DNA from: Blastomonas sp.
Lineage (GTDB): Bacteria > Pseudomonadota > Alphaproteobacteria > Sphingomonadales > Sphingomonadaceae
Length of the DNA stretch: 64,000 nucleotides
Assembly: GCF_030373265.1 (NCBI RefSeq)
Contig: NZ_JAUCZC010000014.1
Coordinates: 43,617-107,616, forward strand
Reading direction: 5' to 3'
Positions within the stretch are counted from its first letter, which is position 1. The number at the start of each line of letters is the position of its first letter. The notes under the pieces were generated by a model. The model was not told where the DNA came from. It worked only from the letters and a program-made list of their open reading frames with translations, and made no database searches. Position numbers and translations under genes: made by a program. Positions 26,705-36,570 of the stretch are shown here, piece by piece.

Positions 26705-28228
26705 TCAACGCCGGGCGATAAAGCCGCGGATGTCGCGCGACAATTTGGAAAGATCGGTCTCGTTGACGTACATCATGTGCCCTGCGTCATAGCTGGTATA
26801 CTCGATGCGGTCGGCAGGTATGCCGGTGCGGGTCAGCGAATATTCGGCGCCGAAGAAGGGGGTGGCGAAGTCATACCAGCCCTGCGCCACGAGCACGCGA
26901 AGGCCGCTGTTCTCGCGCAGCGCGCGCCCGATATAGGGTGCGACGTTCTTGTAATACCGGTTCTCTCCGCCTCTGCCGGGAAGGTCCCAATCCCAGCTCC
27001 CGACCCCACCAATCGTGACGTATTGACGTTCGGGATTGAACTTCAGCTCCTGCCGCACAAAGGCGTTGAACGCCGCGGTATAGCTGCCATCGATGCCATA
27101 GAAGCTCGGGTCGTTGTCAGGGGTTTCACCGGCGTTGTCAAAGTCCTTGCCGGTGTACCGCGCGTCGAGCCGGCCGACCACCAGCCCGCGATCACGCAGC
27201 AATTCCTTGTAGAACCGGCTCGGTACGACCCGCAGATCGGCGCTCTCGAGATACTGTTCGGTAAGGCCGGTGTAGCGCGCGAGCTTGGTGCGGATGGCAG
27301 CGCGTTCCTCGCCGACCAGAGCGGTGCCCTTCATCAATGCGGGAAGGTACTCATCGGTCGCAAATACCTTGGCTTCCGCCGCCAGTTCCGCAGCGCCCCC
27401 GCCCGCAGCGGCCGGCGTGGTCTTGCCGTGGTAGAGCGCGGTCACCGCCATGCTGGGCACCATCAGCACATAGGGCATTTCATTGCCGGGCACTTCTGCC
27501 TGCGCACCGAAATCGAGAATCGTCGAGATCAGCAGCAGGCCGTTGAACGCAACGTCATTGTACGTGCCTTCGAGCTCGTTGACGACCGCGGCGGTGCGGG
27601 TGGTGCCATAGCTTTCCCCGCCCAGATATTTGGGCGCGTTCCAGCGGTTGTTCTGCGACAGCCAGATCCGGATGAACTCGGCAATCGACTTGGCGTCCTT
27701 GGTGACGCCCCAGAATTCCTTGGGGTCGGTATCGCCCAAAGCGGTCGAGAACGCGGTGCCGACCGGATCGATGAACACGATGTCGGTGACATCGAGCAGG
27801 CTGTCGGGATTGTCGACGATGCGATAGGGTGGGGCGCCGTCGTCGCGGCCGTCATTGGGGATCGCGACGCGCTTGGGTCCGAATGCACCCATATGCAGCC
27901 AGAGCGAGCCTGAGCCCGGGCCGCCGTTGAACAGGAACGTCACAGGCCGGTTCGAGTCCGCGCCATCCTTGACATAGCTGACCGAGAAGATTCGCGCTCG
28001 CGGGTTGCCCTTGTCGTCTTTCAGAAAGGTATCGCTTGCGGTCGCGGTGAAGGCGACCCGCTGACCGCCAAAGGTGCCGCTGTGCCGGGTCACAGATACC
28101 ATGGGTTCGGTGATCGCCGGTGCCGGCTTCTCGCCCTTGGGGGCGTCCGGCTTTCCGCCATCCTGCGCCAGCAGGGGCGACGTTGCCAGACAAAGCGCGA
28201 TCGCCGCAGAACCAATCAAGCTGCGCAT
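26705..28228 (-). CDS. S10 family serine carboxypeptidase-like protein
   Basis: 507 residues with a signal peptide (cleavage after SPLLAQ). Family signature FNGGPGSGSLWLHMGAFGP, the nucleophile Ser in LGGESYGTTR, the acid in AQGWYDFATPF and the catalytic His in YDAGHMMYVN. The whole catalytic triad is present. Bacterial S10 enzymes are periplasmic carboxypeptidases active at low pH, with peptide-scavenging roles. Followed by an unrelated membrane protein on the same strand. Confidence 0.9.
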   Translation of the reverse strand: MRSLIGSAAIALCLATSPLLAQDGGKPDAPKGEKPAPAITEPMVSVTRHSGTFGGQRVAFTATASDTFLKDDKGNPRARIFSVSYVKDGADSNRPVTFLFNGGPGSGSLWLHMGAFGPKRVAIPNDGRDDGAPPYRIVDNPDSLLDVTDIVFIDPVGTAFSTALGDTDPKEFWGVTKDAKSIAEFIRIWLSQNNRWNAPKYLGGESYGTTRTAAVVNELEGTYNDVAFNGLLLISTILDFGAQAEVPGNEMPYVLMVPSMAVTALYHGKTTPAAAGGGAAELAAEAKVFATDEYLPALMKGTALVGEERAAIRTKLARYTGLTEQYLESADLRVVPSRFYKELLRDRGLVVGRLDARYTGKDFDNAGETPDNDPSFYGIDGSYTAAFNAFVRQELKFNPERQYVTIGGVGSWDWDLPGRGGENRYYKNVAPYIGRALRENSGLRVLVAQGWYDFATPFFGAEYSLTRTGIPADRIEYTSYDAGHMMYVNETDLSKLSRDIRGFIARR

Positions 28229-28324
28229 TCAGTCATCCTTCTTGTGTCGAAAACCCGTATACCATTTGCAGCTTGGCACGGCACACCGCCAGTTTGCAAC
28301 CCGGCTGCGCCGGAATGCTGACGA

Positions 28325-29755
28325 TCAGGCAGGTTGCAGCGGACGCTGGCCAACTTCGGTGAAGCGCCGAGGGCCAAGGTCGAGCCTGAGCGGCCCGACA
28401 CGCGCGCCGGGGGGTGAACTTTCCTCGCCCAGCACGAACGACTGGGTCACGGCGTAGCGCGTTCCATCCGGCCCCGAATAACCGATCCAGATATGGACGA
28501 CCGGCACGAACAGCAGGCGGCCCTGCATCTCGATCGGTTCGATCTGCTCCAGCGGCAGACGGATCTGGCCCTCGCACCGGCGGGTGCCATCAGGCGCGAT
28601 GTCTTCAAGCTTCTGCAGCATTGGCAGCAGGGTGTCGCCCTGCATCGGATCGATTGTCGGCGGCATGCCACGCCGGGCCTGGACCACTGCCCCGTGGAGC
28701 ACCACGTCGCTGACCGCGATTTCGGCCATGTTGGTGATCCCAAGGTGATACCGCGCAATGGCGTTGACCAACGTGACATCGACCCCAAGCGTCGTAAAAT
28801 CTAGCAGCAGCCTCGGAGGCTGAGGGCCAGCACTGGCAGCGGCTTGCGGGGCGGCAGGTTGCGGCGCAGGTGTCGGCTGCGGGGCAGGCGGGGGTGCGGG
28901 GGCCGGGGTTGGCGCTGTCGCGGGCGATGGGGCAGGTGCCGGACTCGCGGCCGGTTTGAAGGACAGGCCAGTGGCCTGGATTGTTCCAAACGGGATCGAC
29001 GAGGCAGGACCTGCGGCAGCATTGGCAGCATTGGCAGCAGCGGCAGGCGGTGCGGCCGGCGGTGCAGGTGGGGCAGCCTGGGGGACAGCAGGCGGCTTGC
29101 GCAGCGGCGGTGTCGGCACGGTTTGGGTGGAGACCTGCGGCGCGGGCGCGGGTGCGCTCCGGCTTTGCCGCGCGGATCGCTGCCGCAGCCCCATCACGAT
29201 CAGGCTGATGAGTGCCACCAGACCTGCGCCAAGCCACCACCATATCGAGCTGTCGGTTTCGCCGTCCGGGGCTTCGGCCTCGGTGGTCGGTGCAGGCACC
29301 GCGGATGTATCGGGCAGCGGCAGCGGCGGCGGCGTGACGGGCGGGAGTACGGGCGCGGCATCGGCAGACGGCTCCTGCTCGGCTGGAGCGGGTTCGGTCT
29401 GCGAACCCGGCTGCTGCTGGGCACGCGACGGCGCCTGCCGCTCGGTGCGCTGTTGTTCGGAGGTCGACGGCTGGCGCGGCGGCGGCTCCTGGCGCGGCTG
29501 GGGAACGGGCACCGGCACCGGCGCAATGCTCGGCACCACAGGCTCGGGCGCCGGTTCGGCAGGCTGCTCGGCGCGGCGCGGCGGGGTGGACTCGCTGTCG
29601 ACCGGCCCTTGGACATCGCTGGGGGGTTGCGGTTCGGCCTGGGGCCCGGGGGGCAGCGAAAAGCTGCCGGGCGATCCTTGCTGCGCATGACTGGATGCGG
29701 GCAGGACGAGCACCAGTGCAAGGACAGCAGGCACCGCGCGGCGATACCGTTTCAT
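28325..29755 (-). CDS. Pro/Ala-rich single-span membrane protein, hypothetical
   Basis: 476 residues from ATG 29755. In-frame ATGs at 29767 and 29818 are alternatives. Signal peptide (VLALVLVLPASSHAQ), about 110 residues of Pro/Gln/Glu-rich sequence, a membrane helix (WWWLGAGLVALISLIVMGL), a basic patch, another long Ala/Pro tract, then a folded C-terminal domain of about 150 residues starting LLLDFTTLGVDVT. The low-complexity arms suggest a periplasm-spanning or cell-wall-crossing tether. C-terminal motifs such as VPVVHIWIGYSG are unfamiliar to me. Function unknown. Confidence 0.7.
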   Translation of the reverse strand: MKRYRRAVPAVLALVLVLPASSHAQQGSPGSFSLPPGPQAEPQPPSDVQGPVDSESTPPRRAEQPAEPAPEPVVPSIAPVPVPVPQPRQEPPPRQPSTSEQQRTERQAPSRAQQQPGSQTEPAPAEQEPSADAAPVLPPVTPPPLPLPDTSAVPAPTTEAEAPDGETDSSIWWWLGAGLVALISLIVMGLRQRSARQSRSAPAPAPQVSTQTVPTPPLRKPPAVPQAAPPAPPAAPPAAAANAANAAAGPASSIPFGTIQATGLSFKPAASPAPAPSPATAPTPAPAPPPAPQPTPAPQPAAPQAAASAGPQPPRLLLDFTTLGVDVTLVNAIARYHLGITNMAEIAVSDVVLHGAVVQARRGMPPTIDPMQGDTLLPMLQKLEDIAPDGTRRCEGQIRLPLEQIEPIEMQGRLLFVPVVHIWIGYSGPDGTRYAVTQSFVLGEESSPPGARVGPLRLDLGPRRFTEVGQRPLQPA

Positions 29756-29908
29756 CAAGGCTTCCATGCTGTCGATCTTCCCCATTCTGCCCAGAACCAT
29801 GCCATGCCCCGTCGGCATGGGGCTGTGTCGCTCCCAGCAACGCCGCGCCGGCGCTTAATCGGCGCTGAATGCAATGCGGGAGATGACATCAGCCGTGTGC
29901 CGCATTAG

Positions 29909-30376
29909 ATGAGGCGCATGTCCGATCAACCCCAAACACGCTTTCTGGGCAAAGACAGCCCGATACCGACCTCACCCGAGACCGCGGTGCTGGACTATGT
30001 TCCCAATCCGCGACCCGGCAAACCCTATCTGGTGCGCTTTGCCGTTCCCGAGTTCACCTCGCTGTGCCCGGTGACCGGCCAGCCCGATTTCGCGCATCTG
30101 GTGATCGATTATGCGCCCGACGCGGTGATGGTCGAATCCAAGTCGCTCAAGCTGTTTCTGGGCAGCTTCCGCAACCATCAGGCGTTCCACGAGGATTGCA
30201 CGGTGGGCATCGGCGAGCGGCTGTTCGACGAGATGCAGCCGCACTGGCTGCGCATCGGCGGATACTGGTATCCGCGCGGCGGCATTCCGATCGACGTGTT
30301 CTGGCAATCGGGCGAACCGCCTGCGGGGCTATGGCTGCCGCCGCAGGAGGTTCCAGGCTACCGCGGTCGGGGCTAA
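29909..30376 (+). CDS. queF: NADPH-dependent 7-cyano-7-deazaguanine reductase
   Basis: 155 residues, the short YkvM-type QueF. Active-site Cys in [13 protein letters not shown], substrate-binding [15 protein letters not shown] and the conserved FHED. It reduces preQ0 to preQ1 in queuosine synthesis. ATG 29909 is used here. ATG 29918 (three codons on) is equally possible, since neither has a well-placed SD. Its last 4 bases overlap the convergent phosphatase. Confidence 0.93.
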   Translation: MRRMSDQPQTRFLGKDSPIPTSPETAVLDYVPNPRPGKPYLVRFAVPEFTSLCPVTGQPDFAHLVIDYAPDAVMVESKSLKLFLGSFRNHQAFHEDCTVGIGERLFDEMQPHWLRIGGYWYPRGGIPIDVFWQSGEPPAGLWLPPQEVPGYRGRG

Positions 30377-31791
30377 TCCTTGACCGAGGCGGTGCAGGGT
30401 GCGCCGTCCGGTCCCACAGCGCCCTTACAGGCGCGCAGCGGCAAAAGCCCTTCGGTCTGCTCGACCAGCCTTTTCTTGCCGTCGGCCGTGCGCGTCAGGT
30501 CGAAACTGTCATAGAGCTTGCCCGACGCCGTGTACGCCCGAAATCCGATGGTCTGCGGGGTGACGGTGAACACCTGATAGAGCTCGGTGTCTTCGGCCAC
30601 TTTGTCAGGCTGGATCATTGCCCGGTCGTTGAGCCCGTACATCTTCTTGCCGACCACCGACACCAGATAGACCGGCCCCTGCGCCGCGCCGGATGCGCGC
30701 CTGGCTCGGCCATCGCTCGCGCCCTGCTCGGCGGTCAGACGGCTGTAGCAATGATCATGGCCCTGAAGCACAAGATCGACGTCGTGCTTGTCGAATATCG
30801 GCTTCCAGGCCGCCTTGAGTTCGGCAGTGTCGTTGGGCCGGGCACAGGTGAAAATCGGCTGGTGGAACAGTACGACGTTCCAGTCTGCCGTACTGGCAGC
30901 GAGCGTCGCATCGAGCCACTGCGTCTGGCGATCAAGCGTGCCCAGGTCGAGTGCCGAGGTTCCATCGAGGACGATGAACCGCACCCCCTGATAATCGGTG
31001 AAATAGGTGGTGGTTTCGGCACCGGGCGCGCCATTGCCAGGCAAGGAGAAGCTTGCCGCCCAGTGCGGGCCCAACCGCCGCAATTCGCTGCCGTCGGGTT
31101 GAACATCGTCGACATATTCATGATTGCCGGTGGCAGGAAGCTGCGGGATCATCGAAAAGGCATAGCCGCCCGCCTGGTTCCACTCGCCCCATTCGTCATC
31201 ATGGATAAGATCGTCGCGTTGCGCGACAAGATCACCTGCATGCACCGCCAATGCCGGTGCAGCGGTGTTGAGAAAAGCCTGACGGATCACGCGTGAGCCA
31301 ATCGGGAGGATGCCGTTCTGGGTGTCGCCGAAATACAGGAAGGTGAACGGCTTTGCCGCAGACGCCGCGGTACGGAACTGCAGCCATTCGCTCCAACCCT
31401 CCGCGCCCTTGACCCGATAGAGATACGCAGTGTCGGGGGTCAGGCCTTCAAACCGGGCATGATGATAGCGCGAAGGGCCGTTGTCGGTTGCCAGATCGAG
31501 CGACCGTCCCACGACTGGCTTGGCGAAATAGGCAATGCTGGGCCCATCGACCGCCGGTGCGATCTCGGCGACGGCTTCGGTCTGGCGAACATCGGTGCGC
31601 CAGGCCACCGCCATCGAAGTTGCGGGATCTGCGCCTGCCGTCAGCACCACCCGGTCCGGTATGCCCTTGGCGGCATAGGGCTTGCCCGGGGAATGCGGAA
31701 CGGCGGCGGGCTGTTGCGCAACGGCGTTGGCAGAGGTGACAATCGAGATTGCCGCCGCGAAAAACGTCAAGGATAAAGGAAATGCTGTCAT
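30373..31791 (-). CDS. Purple-acid-type metallophosphoesterase, exported
   Basis: 472 residues with a signal peptide (ending ANAVAQ). A fibronectin-III-like N-terminal domain (about 45-145) is typical of purple acid phosphatases. Dimetal motifs in order: [43 protein letters not shown]. The ATG shares its A with the stop of the upstream TonB receptor (TGATG), so translation is coupled. Together they probably free and import a phosphorylated substrate. Confidence 0.9.
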   Translation of the reverse strand: MTAFPLSLTFFAAAISIVTSANAVAQQPAAVPHSPGKPYAAKGIPDRVVLTAGADPATSMAVAWRTDVRQTEAVAEIAPAVDGPSIAYFAKPVVGRSLDLATDNGPSRYHHARFEGLTPDTAYLYRVKGAEGWSEWLQFRTAASAAKPFTFLYFGDTQNGILPIGSRVIRQAFLNTAAPALAVHAGDLVAQRDDLIHDDEWGEWNQAGGYAFSMIPQLPATGNHEYVDDVQPDGSELRRLGPHWAASFSLPGNGAPGAETTTYFTDYQGVRFIVLDGTSALDLGTLDRQTQWLDATLAASTADWNVVLFHQPIFTCARPNDTAELKAAWKPIFDKHDVDLVLQGHDHCYSRLTAEQGASDGRARRASGAAQGPVYLVSVVGKKMYGLNDRAMIQPDKVAEDTELYQVFTVTPQTIGFRAYTASGKLYDSFDLTRTADGKKRLVEQTEGLLPLRACKGAVGPDGAPCTASVKD

Positions 31792-34661
31792 CAGAATGCT
31801 GCACTTATGCCAAATTTGAGCGTGAAGCTGTACTCTTCATACTGTAGCAGCCGGCGACGGTTGTTGAAGTTCTGATAGGCGAAGAACGGCCGATCGCCGA
31901 TGTTGATCGCCTCTGCGAACAACCGCACGCCCTTGAGAAGTTCGTAGCGAGCGCTCAGGTCGACCTGGAAATGCTCGTCGACGATCCGGTCTTCGTCTGC
32001 GGCGCCGCCGATCTCGTCGAGATAGCGATCACGATAGGTCCCTGCAGCACGCAGGCTGAGCGGACCCTTTTCATAGCCGATCACCGCGTTGAACGTGTTC
32101 TTCGAGGCGGCAGGAAGCGAGATCTCGCGGCCATCGAACAACGTGCCCTTGGCGTCGGTGTAGGTGTAGTTCAGGTTGACGAGAATGCTATCCAGCGGCG
32201 AGGGCAGGAAGTCGAGCACCTGCTGATAGCTGAACTCCAGACCACGGATCGTGGCCTTGTCACCGTTGAGCGGGATGCTGGCTTCATCGTAGCGGATGCC
32301 GTTGATGACCCCGCCGAAAGGATCGGTTGCCGGGTCGGTAAAGGTCGCCGAAACGATGAAATCGTTGATGTCCTTGTAAAAGAAGCCTGCCGAAATCGCG
32401 CCGTTGCGCGAGAAATAATATTCCGCCGACAGATCCAGGTTCCATGCCTTGTAGGGGCGCAGCGCGGGGTTCCCGAACGAGCCTTCGCGCTCGTTGCCGT
32501 CATTTTCCTCGACCACGAACCGCGGGGCAAGATCGGCAAGGTTGGGCCGGACGAGGCTGCGGAAGCCGCCTGCGCGGAGAACCAGATTGGGGATGGGTTC
32601 AAATCTGGCGGTCAGGCTGGGCAGCCAGGTCGTGTAGTTGCGACGGAAATTGTTGGGCGTGACGAACACCGTGTCGTCGTCAAGTTCGACCCCGTCCCGG
32701 ATGGCCCCGCCTTCGACCAGTTCGACCAGATTGGCCGAGATGTCGTTACGGGTCCGCTCAAACCGGACGCCGCCGATCACGCGGACCGTCGTGCTGTCAT
32801 AGCGTCCAAGCAGATAGCCCGCGAGAATGTCCTCATCGACCGTGTAGTTCTCAACCGCCGAGCCGAACTGGCTTTCGAGCGGATTGCGTTCGAAGCGGCC
32901 GACGTTCTGGCGGAAGAAGCGGGAGAACAAACGCTTGTCCACTGCCGGCGAGATATCGGCCAGGCCGTAGGTCTGCGGGCCCACAAAATCGCTCAGCAGG
33001 AGATCCGGCCCATCGAAGCCGTCGTAGAAGTCGAGCTGGAAGTTGAGCGATTTCTCACGCCAGCGCGATTTCACTCCGCCCTGCACCGTCAGCTCTCCCG
33101 ACGCCAGGCCGAAGCGATGGGCAAGATCGGCGCGCACCGCGAACTCTTCGTCCTGGGCGTCCGCCAGTGCCGAGATCTCCGCGCGGTTGAACTCGTAATT
33201 CGCCGGATTGATGAAATCGGCATTGCCGGTCGGGATCGTGAAGCGCGGGATCATGTCGTCGGTATAGTCGAAATCGACGCTGACGCCGTCGCCATCGAAG
33301 CGCGAGCGGAACCGGACCGGATCGATCGATCCGTTTTCGCGCTCGCTCGATTTCGCCCAGCTGCCCGAATAGGTGAACTTCCATGGACCGGTATCGGTCT
33401 CACCGCCGAACGACACGGTACGGATCTTCTGGCTTTCGAAGCGGTCCTTGTTGTCGCGGCGCACCTCGATCCGGCCATCGGCATCGTCGAACAATGCGCC
33501 GTTGGCCGAACCGCTGCGCGGATCTTCGTCGAACACGAACACCAGGCGGCGACGGAACTCCTGATCGTCGAACTGGCTGTACAGGCCGCGCAGGTAGAGC
33601 TTGGTGGTGTCGCTCAGGCGTGCGTCGAAGTTCAGAGTCGCGCTGATCCGCTCGCGCTCGACGTCATAATCGCGAAAGTCGATTTCATCGGTAAAGTCGA
33701 TCCCGGCATCCGACGTGCTCCAACCAGAAGTCTCGACGTTGTCCGATGCGAACTTGCGGTTGTAGTAGGACACGCCGCCGGCCACGCCGAAATTGTCGCC
33801 CAACTTTTTGGAAAAATCGAAGCTGGCCTTGGGGGTGAGCGTATCGGCGAGGTCGTTGTAACTGCCCTCGAGCTTGACCGAGAAAAGGTCCTTCTTGCGA
33901 TCGAACGCGCTGGTGGTGTTGATTTCGATCGATGCACCGATGGTGTCGCCATCCATATCGGGGGTGAGCGACTTTTTCACTTCGATCGATTCGATGATGT
34001 CGCTGGAAATCACATCCAGCGCGACCGAGCGGACGTCGCCTTCCGGGGACGGGATGCGCACGCCGTTGACCGAAGTGGAGTTCAGATTGGGATCGAGGCC
34101 ACGCACCGCCACAAAGCGGCCTTCGCCCTGATCGTTCAGGATGTTGAGGCCGGGCAGGCGGCGCAGCGATTCGGCGACGTTCTGATCGGGGAACTGGCCG
34201 ATGGCATCGCGGGTCAGGACGCTGCTGACCCCATCGGCAGCACGTTGACGGGTCAGGGCACTTGCCTGGCTGGCCGCCTGGCCGATGACCAGAATGTCGT
34301 TGCCGTCGCTGATCCCCAATCGGACGGGGACCTGGACCGATCCGCTCTCGGTGACCGTGATGGCGGTGGTGAAAGCAGGCGCACCGACATACTTCGCTTC
34401 GAGCGTATAAGTGCCCGCCGGAACATCGGGAAACCTGAAAGTACCGTCGCGATCGGTGGTGATGCTGCGGCCAAGTTCGACGATTCGGACTTCGGCCGCC
34501 TGCAGCGCGCGGGTTTCGCCGATGTCCGTGACCGTCCCTGTGACGTCTCCGGCAAAAGCGGCTGCCGGGATCATTCCCACGCTCAGAACAAGCGCTGCGG
34601 CCAAGGCGCGCTGGCAGCCGACGCCGGCGGAAACTTTGAAGATACGCTGTGAAATTGCCAC
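31791..34661 (-). CDS. TonB-dependent receptor with CarboxypepD_reg-like N-terminal domain
   Basis: 956 residues. Signal peptide ending AAAFAG, then a carboxypeptidase-regulatory-like beta domain (about 38-115; GTVTDIGETRAL, FPDVPAGTYTLEAKYVG), plug about 130-240 (LRRLPGLNILNDQGEGRFVAVRG, IESIEVKKSLTPDMDG), and a large barrel ending KFGISAAF. This architecture is common in sphingomonad and Caulobacter receptors for sugars or organic phosphates. The coupled phosphatase downstream suggests a phospho-ester ligand. No clear PhoB box was found upstream. Confidence 0.88.
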   Translation of the reverse strand: MAISQRIFKVSAGVGCQRALAAALVLSVGMIPAAAFAGDVTGTVTDIGETRALQAAEVRIVELGRSITTDRDGTFRFPDVPAGTYTLEAKYVGAPAFTTAITVTESGSVQVPVRLGISDGNDILVIGQAASQASALTRQRAADGVSSVLTRDAIGQFPDQNVAESLRRLPGLNILNDQGEGRFVAVRGLDPNLNSTSVNGVRIPSPEGDVRSVALDVISSDIIESIEVKKSLTPDMDGDTIGASIEINTTSAFDRKKDLFSVKLEGSYNDLADTLTPKASFDFSKKLGDNFGVAGGVSYYNRKFASDNVETSGWSTSDAGIDFTDEIDFRDYDVERERISATLNFDARLSDTTKLYLRGLYSQFDDQEFRRRLVFVFDEDPRSGSANGALFDDADGRIEVRRDNKDRFESQKIRTVSFGGETDTGPWKFTYSGSWAKSSERENGSIDPVRFRSRFDGDGVSVDFDYTDDMIPRFTIPTGNADFINPANYEFNRAEISALADAQDEEFAVRADLAHRFGLASGELTVQGGVKSRWREKSLNFQLDFYDGFDGPDLLLSDFVGPQTYGLADISPAVDKRLFSRFFRQNVGRFERNPLESQFGSAVENYTVDEDILAGYLLGRYDSTTVRVIGGVRFERTRNDISANLVELVEGGAIRDGVELDDDTVFVTPNNFRRNYTTWLPSLTARFEPIPNLVLRAGGFRSLVRPNLADLAPRFVVEENDGNEREGSFGNPALRPYKAWNLDLSAEYYFSRNGAISAGFFYKDINDFIVSATFTDPATDPFGGVINGIRYDEASIPLNGDKATIRGLEFSYQQVLDFLPSPLDSILVNLNYTYTDAKGTLFDGREISLPAASKNTFNAVIGYEKGPLSLRAAGTYRDRYLDEIGGAADEDRIVDEHFQVDLSARYELLKGVRLFAEAINIGDRPFFAYQNFNNRRRLLQYEEYSFTLKFGISAAF

Positions 34662-34821
34662 TGTGGCCCCCCGATCTGCATTTGCTAACTGAGCAGCCCG
34701 CTAGGAGGTGGATGTTACGGCAGCACGATGCAGGGGTGACGTTGGCGAGACTCTATTGCGTCATCTGGAAGACGGCATGGGATGCGGAACCTTGCCATGA
34801 GCAAAAATAGCAGATCACGGG

Positions 34822-34847
34822 AACTTTCAATGATGTCAGCAACTTTC
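34822..34847. promoter_or_regulatory. Direct repeat in receptor/thioesterase divergent region
   Basis: AACTTTC occurs twice (34822-34828 and 34841-34847), 19 bases apart, close to two DNA turns. It lies 160 bases from the receptor start and 20 bases from the thioesterase start. Tandem same-face sites fit a response-regulator operator, but there is no independent support. Confidence 0.25.
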
Positions 34848-34867
34848 GTTTCTGGATCCCGCATGCT

Positions 34868-35284
34868 ATGGACAGCCCCATGACAAACCCCGCCGCCATC
34901 CGCCATGACCATCCGATCTCGGTCGACCCGTCCGAGATTGATTTCATGGGCCATGTGAACAACGCCCATTATCTAAAATGGGTTCAGGATGCGGTGGTCG
35001 CGCATTGGCAGAACATTGCGCCTCCCCAGGCGGTGGCCGAGCATCTGTGGGTCGCGCTCAAGCACGAGATTACGTATCGCAAGCCAGCGTTTCTGGACGA
35101 TCAGGTGATCGCGACGGTCGTGCTGGAAAAGGTTCACGGCGCGCGCGCGTTCTATGAGACGATCATCCGCCGCGGCGAGGATGTGCTGGCCGAGGTGAAG
35201 TCGAGCTGGTGCTGCCTGGATGCCGAAACGCTCCGTCCCGCCCGGCTGGCCGAGGACATCAAGCGCCGCTTCTTCGGTAACTGA
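34868..35284 (+). CDS. Acyl-CoA thioesterase (4HBT/YbgC hot-dog fold)
   Basis: 138 residues from ATG 34868. ATG 34880 is also possible and gives the usual N-terminus MTNPAAIRHDHPI. The active-site segment VDPSEIDFMGHVNNAHYLKWVQDA carries the family Asp (D-x-MGHVNN). Single hot-dog domain, cytoplasmic. It hydrolyses short or aromatic acyl-CoA esters. Stop codon 4 bases from the convergent DUF3667 pseudogene. Confidence 0.88.
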   Translation: MDSPMTNPAAIRHDHPISVDPSEIDFMGHVNNAHYLKWVQDAVVAHWQNIAPPQAVAEHLWVALKHEITYRKPAFLDDQVIATVVLEKVHGARAFYETIIRRGEDVLAEVKSSWCCLDAETLRPARLAEDIKRRFFGN

Positions 35285-35288
35285 ACGC

Positions 35289-36431
35289 CTAGCCGATCAG
35301 CCCCAGGCTGATCAGAATCGTCAGGAATCCGGTCACCACGAAAACGGTGCAGGTCAGCAGTAGGCCGAGCCGGAAAACGCCGCCAAGGCGCGAGGTGCCA
35401 TAGGCATGGCGCAACTGCCGGTACATGTGGAATGGCGCATAAAACAACGCTGCGGGAATGATCAGCCCCGGCAGGATGTTGAACTTGACCGACAGCGTCA
35501 CGACAATGAACAGCAAGGACATGAACGCGATCGAATAGGTCGTGAACACGGCGTGATCGTAGAAGCGGTGCCCGCGCTTGCCCAGCGTCGACAGCCAGAC
35601 GAACGGGATCGACAGCGGGATCAGCAGCCAGGCGAATTTGTATCCGTTCGATTGAATCTTGTAGAGCAGCAGCTCGGGGTTCTTTTTCGCCTTGGCCGCG
35701 ATTTTATTGATCCAGGCGTCAAACGCTTTCACACCGGTGTTCACGTCGGTGTTGAACTGGAACATGTCGGCCGCTGCCGCATCATCGGGGCTGAGTGCTT
35801 CGGGATAGCGCGCCTTGCCCTCGGTGGCGTAGGAAAGCCCGTTGACCTCGTTCTTGAGATCTTTGGTCTTCTCCTCCAGCGCCGCGCGGGCAGGATCATC
35901 GGCAGGCAGTTTCTCGAGTTCTGCTGTGCTGCCGGCGATCCTGGGTTCGAGCTTGGCGATCTCTGCGCGCATTTCCGTCCGCCAATCGCCGCTGAAGACC
36001 TTGGTGCCGTCGGCCGTCTGCGCGGTCGAGTCACCGGTAAAGTTGGGCGACCCGACATACGAGAAAATCGCGAACATCATGAAGATCGAGAACAGGAACA
36101 GCGCCATCGGGCTGATGAACTTGGCGCGCTCGCCGTGGATATAGCGGCGGGTGAGGTGGCCCGGTTTCCAAGCGAGCAGCGGCAGCGTGTTCCAGAACTT
36201 GCCGTCGAAATGCAGCACGCCGTGCAGGATGTCGTGCCAGAACGCCGAAATCGACCGATGGACATGCGCTGCCTAGCCGCATTGGTGGCAGTGCGGGCCG
36301 GTGAGCACGGTGCCGCAATTGAGGCATTTGCCATGCCGTGCATGCGCGGCATCACCCGCGTGAGGCTCGGATGCGCGCGCCCAGAGGGCCCCTTCAGCGA
36401 TCGCGCCTGCCGCTTCCAATTCGCCGCTCAT
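35289..36431 (-). pseudogene. DUF3667 membrane protein gene interrupted by one amber codon
   Basis: The frame from ATG 36431 encodes MSGELEAAGAIAEG, then a zinc ribbon (CLNCGTVLTGPHCHQCG), then TAG at 36275-36273, and continues in the same frame with AAHVHRSISAFWHDILHGV and the rest of a DUF3667 protein: GKFWNTLPLLAWKPGHLTRRY, several membrane helices and a C-terminal helix. Family members read CGQ at this point, so the lesion is CAG to TAG, one base. Everything else is intact over about 380 codons. Either a very recent nonsense mutation, a sequencing error, or suppressed translation. An internal restart at ATG 36218 would lose the zinc ribbon. Confidence 0.85.
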
Positions 36432-36570
36432 GCCCGTTGCCGCCCCGCATCCGTTTATCCGCACCGTGTCTACAATCGGGCGAGCGGGGGGCCAAGCGAT
36501 TTGTCGGGGCCGCGTGTCGCGGCGCCATTAGCCATTGCCTTTGATCTTCGCCTGCGGTTAACCGGACCGC

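Noticed and set aside
28844..29908. Arg/Gly-rich 354-codon frame opposite the Pro/Ala-rich protein
   Set aside because: Complement of a Pro/Ala-rich tract gives Gly/Arg-rich nonsense; no SD and no domain.
31971..34652. 893-codon open frame opposite the TonB receptor
   Set aside because: Shadow frame: the minus strand has a full signal peptide, plug and barrel in this span.
36031..36327. 98-codon minus-strand frame overlapping the DUF3667 amber site as a bypass by frameshift
   Set aside because: It is a different frame from both halves; the two halves are already in one frame, so a nonsense codon, not a frameshift, is the lesion.
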